Positions 22,620 to 29,648 of a DNA stretch of 45,991 nt are shown piece by piece. The stretch comes from CAYVNU01 sp964453265. GTDB taxonomy: Bacteria; Patescibacteriota; Doudnabacteria; UBA920. Positions within the stretch are counted from its first letter, which is position 1. Every line of letters starts with the position of its first letter. The notes under the pieces were generated by a model. It searched no databases and had not been told where the DNA came from. It worked only from the letters and a program-made list of their open reading frames with translations. The DNA lies in the NCBI GenBank assembly GCA_964453265.1, contig CAYVNU010000004.1, positions 1-45,991 on the forward strand. The letters run 5' to 3'. A program made the position numbers and the translations under genes.

Positions 22620-23369
22620 TTATTTTTTTGAAAATTTAATTTTAAGTTTGCTTATTTCTGTTTGTTCAAAACCGCAAAAATCCTGCGGACTTAATTGGCC
22701 GTAAAATTCCAAAGCCTTGCCATTTATACCAGCATGCTCGCTCATAATGCAGTTGGTGTTGGAATTATGAACAAGTCCTATTTGATGACCAAACTCATGT
22801 AATAAAGTTGAATTGGCATAACTGTTAAAAGCCGATAAATTGTTTTCGGTAAAATCTTTTAAGGCTTTTAAGGAGACAACAATCCCGAATTCTTTATAAG
22901 TTTTAGCAAATTCATCATTCGACCTCGGGCTGTAATCGGTAGCTAAAATTACAAATAAATTAGGCTGACCGCTTAAAACATGTCTGCGCTTTTCTCTAAC
23001 AATCTCTTCTATATCAACTTCTGTTAAACTTTTTTCCGGGATTTTGTCTAAATTAAACAAGCTGACGCTTCTGCCTAAATAATTTTTTATTTTGTCAGAA
23101 AAATTATTTAATATTTCGTCGCTAAAACCCGAATTCTCTGGCTGAACAATTTCTACCGAAATTAAATTGCCTCTGGAAAAATATTCCGCCCGCGCATCAC
23201 CCGCATTATGCAAACCAAAGACTGTGCGTGTAATTGCATATTTGCCTAATTGGAATCTGGCATTTTGGTTAAACTGACTATTCTCATCGCCTCGCACCAA
23301 AGAACTTACGTAAACATAGCCTGCGGCCAAAATCACCAAAATTAAAAGGAGGAATGTTTTAAAAGACAT
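22620..23369 (-). CDS. membrane-anchored metzincin-type zinc metalloprotease
   Basis: About 249 residues from ATG 23369; a TTG 33 bases upstream is a weaker start. The N-terminal helix FLLLILVILAAGYVYV would anchor it with the catalytic domain outside. The zinc site HEFGHQIGLVH (His at about 191, 195 and 201, catalytic Glu 192) is followed by a Met turn CIMSE, the metzincin hallmark. The domain is small, like matrixins or archaemetzincins. It lies between dnaK and DUF3467 in the heat-shock operon, suggesting a surface quality-control or processing role; substrate unknown. Confidence 0.85.
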   Translation of the reverse strand: MSFKTFLLLILVILAAGYVYVSSLVRGDENSQFNQNARFQLGKYAITRTVFGLHNAGDARAEYFSRGNLISVEIVQPENSGFSDEILNNFSDKIKNYLGRSVSLFNLDKIPEKSLTEVDIEEIVREKRRHVLSGQPNLFVILATDYSPRSNDEFAKTYKEFGIVVSLKALKDFTENNLSAFNSYANSTLLHEFGHQIGLVHNSNTNCIMSEHAGINGKALEFYGQLSPQDFCGFEQTEISKLKIKFSKK

Positions 23370-23482
23370 ATACTTTAAACGACTTTTCCGCCAAGTTGCC
23401 AAAATTTTATTTAGACAAATAGCTTTATTGCTAAAAGCAAAATTCTTTTGAGCAATTTTTTTTATTAATCAATCTTCCTTGA

Positions 23483-25372
23483 TTATTTCACTTCTTTGTA
23501 TTCAGCATCAACCGGGCCTTTGTTTTCCCCGCCTGCCGATGAACTTTCTGAACCAGCTGCAGTATTTGGCTCTTGGCCGTTGGAGCTTGGAGCTTGTCCG
23601 GCCGCGCCGGACTCATACATAGCTGCGCCAACTTTTTGAATAGCCTCACTTAAAGCGTCCATAGCTTTTTTAAGCCCTTCTACATCGTCTTTGTCTTTTA
23701 CTTCCTTAAGCGCTTTAATTTTTTCTTCGACCGCAGTTTTGTCTTCGGGCTTAGCTTTATCACCCACGTCTTTTAAAGTTTTTTCAGACACAGAAATTAA
23801 AGTATCGGCCTGGTTGCGCATATCTACAGTTTCTTTGCGTTTTCTGTCTTCGGTCGCGTGCGCTTCAGCTTCCTTTTTCATTCGCTCTACATCTTCTTTA
23901 GAAAGATTAGAAGAACCTTGAATGGTAATTTTATTTTCTTTGTTGGTAGCTTTGTCTTTTGCCTTTACCGTAAGTATACCATTAGCGTCTATGTCAAAAG
24001 TAACTTCTACTTGCGGAATACCTCTTGGCGCCGGTGGAATACCGTCTAATATAAAATGGCCCAAACTTTTGTTGTCTTTAGCAAATTCGCGTTCGCCCTG
24101 AAGGACGTGCACTTCAACGCTGGTTTGATTATCTGCCGCGGTAGAAAAGGTTTGCGACTTAGATGTTGGAATGGTTGTATTTCTATCTATTAATGGCGTT
24201 CTAACGCCGCCCAAAGTTTCAAGACCTAAAGTTAATGGGGTAACATCGAGCAGCAAAATTTCTTTGCCTTGTACATCGCCGCCAAGTACGCCGGCCTGTA
24301 CAGCCGCGCCCTTAGCTACCGCTTCCATTGGGTCAATACCGCCTTCTACGGCTTTACCTACATATTCTTCCACAAATTTCTTTACAGAAGGCATACGAGT
24401 CGGTCCGCCAATTAAAATAATTTTGTCTATATTTTGCGGAGTGAGTTTTGCATCCCCTATTGCCTGTTCTACGGGCTTTCTCATTCTTTCTATAAGCGGT
24501 TTAACTAATTCTTCCAGCTTAGTGCGAGTAATTTTTAACTGTAAATGTTTAGGGCCACTTGCGTCCGCGGTTATAAATGGCAAGTTAATATCGGTTTCCA
24601 TTGTTGTGGAAAGTTCAATTTTTGCCTTTTCTGCCGCTTCCCTTACGCGGTTCATAGCCATTTTATCTGAAGTTATATCTACGCCATTTGCAGCTTTAAA
24701 ATCATTAGTAATGAAATTGATGATCGCGGCATCCATATCTTTACCGCCAAGTTGTGTATCGCCACTTGTTGAAAGCACTTCAAAAGTTGCTTGGCCTTCG
24801 TGCTCGCCAAAGTCCATTATGGTTACGTCCAAAGTTCCGCCGCCTAAATCGAATACAAGGATTTTTTGGTCTTTCGCCCCGGTCTTGTCTAGTCCATAGG
24901 CAAAAGCCGCGGCTGTGGGCTCGTTTATTACGCGCACAACTTCAAGGCCCGCAATTTCGCCTGCATTTTTAGTCGCTTGCCTTTGGGAGTCGTCAAAATA
25001 AGCTGGCACAGTAATAACTGCCTTTTGCACTGGTTGGCCTAAAAAGGTTTCCGCGTCTTTTTTAATTTTCTGTAAAATGAAAGCTGAAATTTGCTCAGGC
25101 GTATATTCCTTGCCCGCAATGTTGTACTTAAAGCTAGTGCCCATTTTGCGCTTAGCTTCAAAAATAGTACCTTCCGGGTTAGTTACTGCCTGGCGTCTTG
25201 CCGGTTCGCCAACTAAAAGCTGACCTTCTTTTGTAAAAGCTACATAAGAAGGAAAAGCTTTACCGCCTAAACTCGCACCCTCTGCCGCCGGAATAATAAC
25301 CGGTGTCCCGCCTTCCATAACGCTTGCTGCGCTGTTACTTGTACCTAAATCTATACCAATAATTTTCGCCAT
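23483..25372 (-). CDS. dnaK: chaperone DnaK (Hsp70)
   Basis: 629 residues. The N-terminus GIDLGTSNSAASVMEGG, phosphate motifs VFDLGGGTLDVTIMDFG and ILIGGPTRMPSV, and the linker EILLLDVTPLTLGLETLGG are canonical. The tail ends PVDAEYKEVK, close to the usual EVVDAEFEEV. AAGGAGA precedes ATG 25372. The ribosome binding site and first codons are duplicated at 26097-26150, upstream of the next gene. Confidence 0.98.
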   Translation of the reverse strand: MAKIIGIDLGTSNSAASVMEGGTPVIIPAAEGASLGGKAFPSYVAFTKEGQLLVGEPARRQAVTNPEGTIFEAKRKMGTSFKYNIAGKEYTPEQISAFILQKIKKDAETFLGQPVQKAVITVPAYFDDSQRQATKNAGEIAGLEVVRVINEPTAAAFAYGLDKTGAKDQKILVFDLGGGTLDVTIMDFGEHEGQATFEVLSTSGDTQLGGKDMDAAIINFITNDFKAANGVDITSDKMAMNRVREAAEKAKIELSTTMETDINLPFITADASGPKHLQLKITRTKLEELVKPLIERMRKPVEQAIGDAKLTPQNIDKIILIGGPTRMPSVKKFVEEYVGKAVEGGIDPMEAVAKGAAVQAGVLGGDVQGKEILLLDVTPLTLGLETLGGVRTPLIDRNTTIPTSKSQTFSTAADNQTSVEVHVLQGEREFAKDNKSLGHFILDGIPPAPRGIPQVEVTFDIDANGILTVKAKDKATNKENKITIQGSSNLSKEDVERMKKEAEAHATEDRKRKETVDMRNQADTLISVSEKTLKDVGDKAKPEDKTAVEEKIKALKEVKDKDDVEGLKKAMDALSEAIQKVGAAMYESGAAGQAPSSNGQEPNTAAGSESSSAGGENKGPVDAEYKEVK

Positions 25373-25402
25373 ATAATTTTCTCCTTATAAAAATTAATTT
25401 AA

Positions 25403-26089
25403 CTATATTTTCTTTAATTTAAATTTAACAAGATTACTCAAAGGTCCAAACGCTTTACCAGAAATCTTTTCAAAACCACTACTTAAACTGATCATTTTTA
25501 AATCCTCGCCCACTATTATAGCACCATCTTTATGCAGTACTCTTTCAACCGCAAGATTTACTGCTTGTACATAACTATTGTTTTTCGGATTGTCCCGCGG
25601 AATTATCGCACTATCTATACCATTAAATAAAATACTTACAGAACGTGGAGGTAATCTTTTTAAAAAACCAAACATGTCTTGATTAACAAGCGCAAACGGA
25701 ACATTTCTTCCCTCTAAACCCAAATAAACTCCTGCATTGCCTGTTTCTAAATCATTAAAAGATTTTTCTAGTTCCTTAAAATTATAAGGCTCTACTCCAA
25801 TATAGGCTTTTGCGCCAGTAGCAGCAGCAATTGCATAGCCATTTAAATTATCACCACATCCCAAATCCACAACAATTTGATCTTTAAAATCTGAATAAAA
25901 CTTTTTTACCTCGGGCTTGCTAGCGATTTCACTTAAATAATTTTTGGAATAACTGCTAAGAAAATTGTTAAATTTGCCTTCTGGTTTATAACCGTCTTCT
26001 GGCTTTATATCAGGAATAATTTCTTCAACAGCAAGCCTTTGGGGTTTTAAAAAATCCCCCTGCTCTCTGCTAAAAGTATCTATACTCAT
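25403..26089 (-). CDS. putative class I SAM-dependent methyltransferase
   Basis: 228 residues. IVVDLGCGDNLNGYAIAAA is SAM-binding motif I and AYIGVEPYN the acidic strand-2 end; GAIIVGEDLKMI fits a later strand. A Rossmann-like methyltransferase is likely but no substrate is apparent. It lies between dnaK and a duplicated dnaK 5' end, which suggests it arrived by insertion upstream of dnaK. Confidence 0.7.
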   Translation of the reverse strand: MSIDTFSREQGDFLKPQRLAVEEIIPDIKPEDGYKPEGKFNNFLSSYSKNYLSEIASKPEVKKFYSDFKDQIVVDLGCGDNLNGYAIAAATGAKAYIGVEPYNFKELEKSFNDLETGNAGVYLGLEGRNVPFALVNQDMFGFLKRLPPRSVSILFNGIDSAIIPRDNPKNNSYVQAVNLAVERVLHKDGAIIVGEDLKMISLSSGFEKISGKAFGPLSNLVKFKLKKI

Positions 26090-26096
26090 AATTACT

Positions 26097-26150
26097 CTAA
26101 ATTAAGTCTATACCAATAATTTTTGCCATATGATTTTTCTCCTTTTCCCA
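26097..26150 (-). pseudogene. duplicated 5' end of dnaK
   Basis: Contains AAGGAGAAAAATCAT then codons for MAKIIGIDL, then diverges to Ile and TAG. It matches the ribosome binding site and start of dnaK at 25345-25390 with few substitutions. Confidence 0.75.
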
Positions 26151-26252
26151 AAAATTGTTAAGTTACTTTATAAATCACTCTGACATCCTCACTAATGTAG
26201 ACACCCAGTCTTTAGATCTTCTCTGAATTTTAGAATGACATAATAGTTATTT

Positions 26253-26609
26253 TTATGTATTTTTAATTCTATCGACTGCTTCTTTTGCAGTTCCTGCCCA
26301 TAAAATTCCTAACTGCCCAGCATCGAAAGCCTTTGCATTAGCAATCAAACGCTTTTCAACTAAAGCACTAATAGCTCTTTCTCTTAAACTAGGATCTGTC
26401 GTGCTAACGGCTAAAAAACCTGCCCCTCCCGGTCCTATGACCCCTGGCTCTGATAAATAACTGACCACAACGGCAGGAACCTCTAAATATCCCATAGTTC
26501 TAGAATAAATAACTGGTGCCGTAGGTCTGTCTTTCACCAATTTTAAAATTTTTACTTCATTTTCAGATTGTGTATTTTCTAAATACCAAGGTTGTTCTGG
26601 TAATGCCAT
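26253..26609 (-). CDS. hypothetical protein
   Basis: 118 residues, soluble, no signal peptide. The start is MALPEQPWYLENTQSENE; the middle has GYLEVPAVVVSYLSEPGV and a Gly-rich turn GPGGAG; the end is helical (RAISALVEKRLIANAKAFD). No family recognised. No Shine-Dalgarno. Confidence 0.6.
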   Translation of the reverse strand: MALPEQPWYLENTQSENEVKILKLVKDRPTAPVIYSRTMGYLEVPAVVVSYLSEPGVIGPGGAGFLAVSTTDPSLRERAISALVEKRLIANAKAFDAGQLGILWAGTAKEAVDRIKNT

Positions 26610-26663
26610 AGAATTTATTTTTAAATAATTTTTGCTGCCAGTAATATTTCTTCTTAATAAAAA

Positions 26664-26942
26664 TTAATCTCCGAAATGCCACATTCCATTCATAAATACA
26701 CCGATAAAAATTAAACCCCAACCTAACCCTAGCCCAACAAAATAAGCAACGATCTTCGTAAACATCTTTTCTGAATCTCGGGGTGATTGTTCCAATAAAT
26801 ATAAAATTGCGGGTAAAATCAATAGCATAATTACAAAAATAATATCCTGTATCAAAATATTTTTGAAAACCATACAAGCTGCTATACCAACAAAATTTAT
26901 CGCAGTGCTTAATAAAAATATTTTTTTATTGGATAAATTCAT
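26664..26942 (-). CDS. small multi-TM membrane protein (hypothetical)
   Basis: 92 residues with three hydrophobic segments: IFLLSTAINFVGIAACMVF, IIFVIMLLILPAILYLL and IVAYFVGLGLGWGLIFIGVF. A polar loop with EQSPRDSEK separates the last two. Family unknown. Confidence 0.6.
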   Translation of the reverse strand: MNLSNKKIFLLSTAINFVGIAACMVFKNILIQDIIFVIMLLILPAILYLLEQSPRDSEKMFTKIVAYFVGLGLGWGLIFIGVFMNGMWHFGD

Positions 26943-27397
26943 ACTTATGTTTTACCTGTTAATTTTTTTACTTCTATCTTCGGTTGTAAAAAATTTTTCC
27001 CACTCACCACTCTTTTCCCGATCTGTTTTTCTAAAGTTTAAAGGGCTATTTGCCTCTACCTTTCAGTTGTACGATTTTCTCGTACAACTCCTTTCAACCG
27101 TACGCTTATTTCGTACATTTCAACTGTCCTCTAAAATTGATCCACTGAGTTTTAGGGATTTTCAACCCGTTACAAATTGTAACGAGTTCAGTTGGTTACA
27201 AAATGTCACCTACTGTTTTGTCATCCCGACCGACCAAATATTTTCTTTTGCAGTAAAAATATTTGGGAGTGGAGGGATCCCTTAAATATCGTAACTTGTT
27301 GAATTATCAATAGTTAAGGGATTCCTCGACTCGGATGCACTCGCTCGGAATGACACCAAGATATGACAGTTTGTCACGATTTCATTCTTACTACTCA
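26943..27397. other. intergenic region rich in short hairpins
   Basis: No gene supported. It has a series of short palindromes: AGTTGTACGA/TCGTACAACT (27065-27089), GTACG/CGTAC (27100-27116), CGTTACA/TGTAACG (27168-27184), GGTTACA/TGTCACC (27194-27210) and TGACA/TGTCA (27364-27376). It also has a REP-like block with CCAAATATTTT/AAAATATTTGG (about 27220-27281) and a GGGATTCCTC...TCGGAATGAC repeat (27312-27355). Confidence 0.6.
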
Positions 27398-27691
27398 CTA
27401 TAGCGCTTCTATATCCATTTCCTTAAACTGGTTAAGCGTAAGACCTATTACGTTTTTACTTGCAAGGAGTTTTTTTGAGGTAGCAAAATCTTTTAAGTGC
27501 GCTTCGTTAAGTCTTACAAAAACATTTCCTTCGCTGTCATCGGTTTTTCGCTTTAAATGCAGTATAATTTTATTTTTATTTAAAGCTTTGCTGACAATGT
27601 GGCAATCGTCCCCGTTTAAAGCCTTAATTTTACTGGATTTTTCATCAGACTCCATTATGCTTCCCACTTCAAACATTTCGATTATTTTCAT
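27398..27691 (-). CDS. hypothetical protein in heat-shock region
   Basis: About 97 residues from ATG 27691 (KIIEMFEVGSIMESDEKSSK onward); ATG 27718 would add nine residues. Alternating strands and Lys-rich turns (KNKIILHLKRKTDDSEGNVF) suggest a small beta-rich domain, perhaps nucleic-acid binding; no family recognised. It lies downstream of grpE on the same strand. Confidence 0.55.
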   Translation of the reverse strand: MKIIEMFEVGSIMESDEKSSKIKALNGDDCHIVSKALNKNKIILHLKRKTDDSEGNVFVRLNEAHLKDFATSKKLLASKNVIGLTLNQFKEMDIEAL

Positions 27692-27846
27692 AAAATTCTT
27701 TTCTGTTAAACCCGTCATTCGCCCGGCGGAAGGCAATTAGTTAATTATTTTACTTTTATTTACTATTTACTGCTTTTCTACTTACTACATTACAACCCTT
27801 TAACTCCCCTCAGATGCATTCGGGTCGCTAAGGATAAAGACTATTA

Positions 27847-28368
27847 TCATTTTTGTTTACTGATAATCACTTGACTTGGCCTAACAACTTTTCCATTTAA
27901 TTCATAACCGGTCTGTACTTCGTCTACTATTACCCCGTAATCAGCTTCACTTTCCACTTCGCGTATTGCCTCATGGAAATTGGGATCAAACTTTTTCCCT
28001 AAGGCTTCTATTTTTTTAACTCCCAAATCACCAAGGGTTTTGTCTAATTGCATTAAAATTCCGTTTATACCCGTCTGCCAATTTTGATACTGCTTCCCAA
28101 ATTCTGCATTCTTCATTCTAAATTCTTCATTTGCCTCAGGCATATGCTTAAGCGCCTGCCCCAAGGCATCTAAAGTCGGCAAAAGCTTGGTTACGGTTAC
28201 TTCCCTAGCAAACTCCACTAACTCCTTGTTCTCCGCTTCCTTCCTGCGCTTATAGTTTTCAAAATCTGCGAGCGTCCTTTTCCAGTTGTTGGTAATGGCG
28301 TCTAGATCTTTTTGTAAGTCGTCGATGTTTTTTTCATCGCCTGTTGGTTGTTGGTTGTCTTCGTCCAT
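27847..28368 (-). CDS. grpE: nucleotide exchange factor GrpE
   Basis: 173 residues. An acidic N-terminus, long helix (NNWKRTLADFENYKRRKEAEN) and C-terminal beta domain (KKFDPNFHEAIREVES, GYELNGKVVRPSQVIISK) identify GrpE, which releases ADP from DnaK. Residues 81-90 (EEFRMKNAEF) lie in the helical region and resemble a repeat-derived insertion. Follows hrcA, as in many HrcA-controlled operons. Confidence 0.95.
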   Translation of the reverse strand: MDEDNQQPTGDEKNIDDLQKDLDAITNNWKRTLADFENYKRRKEAENKELVEFAREVTVTKLLPTLDALGQALKHMPEANEEFRMKNAEFGKQYQNWQTGINGILMQLDKTLGDLGVKKIEALGKKFDPNFHEAIREVESEADYGVIVDEVQTGYELNGKVVRPSQVIISKQK

Positions 28369-28383
28369 ATTTCTAATTTTTAG

Positions 28384-28440
28384 ATTTTGTAATTTTTAAA
28401 TAATTAACAAATTTTTGAATTTTTTATAAAATTACAAAAT
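28384..28440. repeat. inverted repeat between hrcA and grpE
   Basis: ATTTTGTAATTTT and its exact complement AAAATTACAAAAT (13-bp arms) are separated by 31 AT-rich bases. Similar in style to the cassette arms but with no ORF inside. Confidence 0.6.
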
Positions 28441-28448
28441 TAATAATT

Positions 28449-29207
28449 CTATCTAATTATGGTCAATAATATTATTGCTGCGCCGCCTCCCAACAGCTTA
28501 CTAATGTACTCTAACAAACTCATATTCTTTTCATACTTCATACTCTTTGGTCCCACAACGCCTATAACGCCTTTTTTGCCGGACGGTAATTGAAGGCCGC
28601 TAACCACCATAGAATAGTCGGAGTTTTTGGAAAGCGTTATTTCTTTGCCAATTTTAGCTTCAGGTCCTTTGCCGGTGTAGTCGGAAATCATTTTTTCCGC
28701 GTAGTCGTCTATGTTGTCAAAAAATTCCGCAATTTCTTGCGCGTCTGCTTTGGGTAAATTTGGATTTTCAAGAATGTTGGAAAGCCCTACGGTAGAGACA
28801 TCATTATCAAAAAGCGCAAAAGAAGCTTGCTGGGAGTGTTCGGAAACAACCTTAGCAAGGCGCCTGCCAATTTCCATGTGCGCCATTTGCAGCTTCATTA
28901 ACTCTTTTTTTAATTTATCCTGCTCAACTAAAGTTAGTTTTACTTTGTCCATTAACTGGTTTACAAAATACCTAAAACCTTTGTCTGTAGGAACTCTACC
29001 GGCCGAAGTATGCGGCTGGGCAATGTAACCTAATTTTTCTAGCTCCTGCATTTCATTCCTTATAGTGGGCGCGGACACGCCAAAAGTGTATTTTTCAACG
29101 AGTTCCCTACTACCCACAGGCTGAGCATTCTCGCAGTGCTCCTTAACAATAGCCGCCAGTATTTTCGCCTGCCTCGCCGATAATTGTTGTTCTTCTATTG
29201 AAGACAT
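28449..29207 (-). CDS. hrcA: heat-inducible transcription repressor HrcA (short form)
   Basis: 252 residues, about 90 shorter than typical HrcA. The winged-helix N-terminus is clear (SARQAKILAAIVKEHCENAQPVGS, then FGVSAPTIRNEMQELEKLGYI, then HTSAGRVPTDKGFRYFVN). The C-terminal part keeps VVSGLQLPSGKKGVIGVVGPKSM but the middle GAF-like region is reduced. Two 9-9-9 CIRCE-like palindromes overlap its promoter, supporting autoregulation of hrcA-grpE. Confidence 0.93.
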   Translation of the reverse strand: MSSIEEQQLSARQAKILAAIVKEHCENAQPVGSRELVEKYTFGVSAPTIRNEMQELEKLGYIAQPHTSAGRVPTDKGFRYFVNQLMDKVKLTLVEQDKLKKELMKLQMAHMEIGRRLAKVVSEHSQQASFALFDNDVSTVGLSNILENPNLPKADAQEIAEFFDNIDDYAEKMISDYTGKGPEAKIGKEITLSKNSDYSMVVSGLQLPSGKKGVIGVVGPKSMKYEKNMSLLEYISKLLGGGAAIILLTIIR

Positions 29208-29247
29208 AAATACTTTAAATAAAGCTACTAACTTAACTAGTTACCAC

Positions 29248-29290
29248 GCCCTGTACCGGAGACCAATTTATTGGTCGACTGGTACTGGGG
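29248..29290. repeat. dispersed repeat, CCCCGTA family (copy 4)
   Basis: GCCCTGTACCGGAGACC to GTCGACTGGTACTGGGG, with self-complementary ends. Shares its end with 4243-4295 and 21047-21102. Lies in the hrcA leader. Confidence 0.55.
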
Positions 29291-29349
29291 TTATCAGTCT
29301 CATTCATATACTGATAATACTATTATCACTCTATCCTGTCAAGTGATAA
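29291..29349 (-). promoter_or_regulatory. two CIRCE-like operators of hrcA
   Basis: TTATCAGTC-N9-TACTGATAA (29291-29317) and TTATCACTC-N9-AAGTGATAA (29323-29349). Spacing and ends match the CIRCE consensus TTAGCACTC-N9-GAGTGCTAA, with T for G at position 4. Confidence 0.7.
29314..29342 (-). promoter_or_regulatory. hrcA promoter
   Basis: TTGACA (29342-29337), 17-nt spacer, TATTAT (29319-29314). The -35 lies inside one CIRCE-like element and the -10 overlaps the other, so a bound repressor would exclude polymerase. Confidence 0.75.
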
Positions 29350-29483
29350 TCCTCCTACGCTAAAGCTTCGGAGGACGAGAATAATATATACAAATGCTTG
29401 TTAATTAGATACTCGCCCTACAACTTGTCCACCATAGCTTTAGCGAAGGCGGAAGCCTTGGCGTAGGTAAGTGATAACAAGTT

Positions 29484-29523
29484 AAGCTTGCCCCGTAGTA
29501 AAGCTTTAGCTTTTACTACGGGG
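29484..29523. repeat. dispersed repeat, AGCTTGCCCCGTA family (copy 5)
   Basis: AAGCTTGCCCCGTAGTAAA with the complement TTTACTACGGGG, a long hairpin. Confidence 0.6.
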
Positions 29524-29564
29524 TGATAATTTATCATAATTTAATATCCTAATGTAAAGTATAC

Positions 29565-29593
29565 TTGACATTAGGTTTTTAATAAATTATTAT
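29565..29593 (+). promoter_or_regulatory. promoter of the dipZ-like gene with overlapping inverted repeat
   Basis: TTGACA (29565-29570), 17-nt spacer, TATTAT (29588-29593). CCTAATGT (29548-29555) and ACATTAGG (29568-29575) form an inverted repeat across the -35, a possible operator. Confidence 0.7.
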
Positions 29594-29648
29594 TTCTTTA
29601 TAAGTCTAATTGGCCTGATTCGTCTTATCAGTCCTATAGGAAACAAAA

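Larger units (their letters stand above)
29208..29648. other. divergent intergenic region between hrcA and dipZ-like gene
   Basis: No gene seen. It contains the hrcA promoter with CIRCE-like sites, a promoter for the rightward gene, two dispersed CCCCGTA-family repeats, and a block with CCTCCTACGCTAAAGCTTCGG that resembles CPR-style repeats. Confidence 0.7.

Noticed and set aside
24171..24899. 242-codon plus-strand ORF opposite dnaK
   Set aside because: It is the Ser/Pro-rich complement of the conserved dnaK frame and has no independent start signals.
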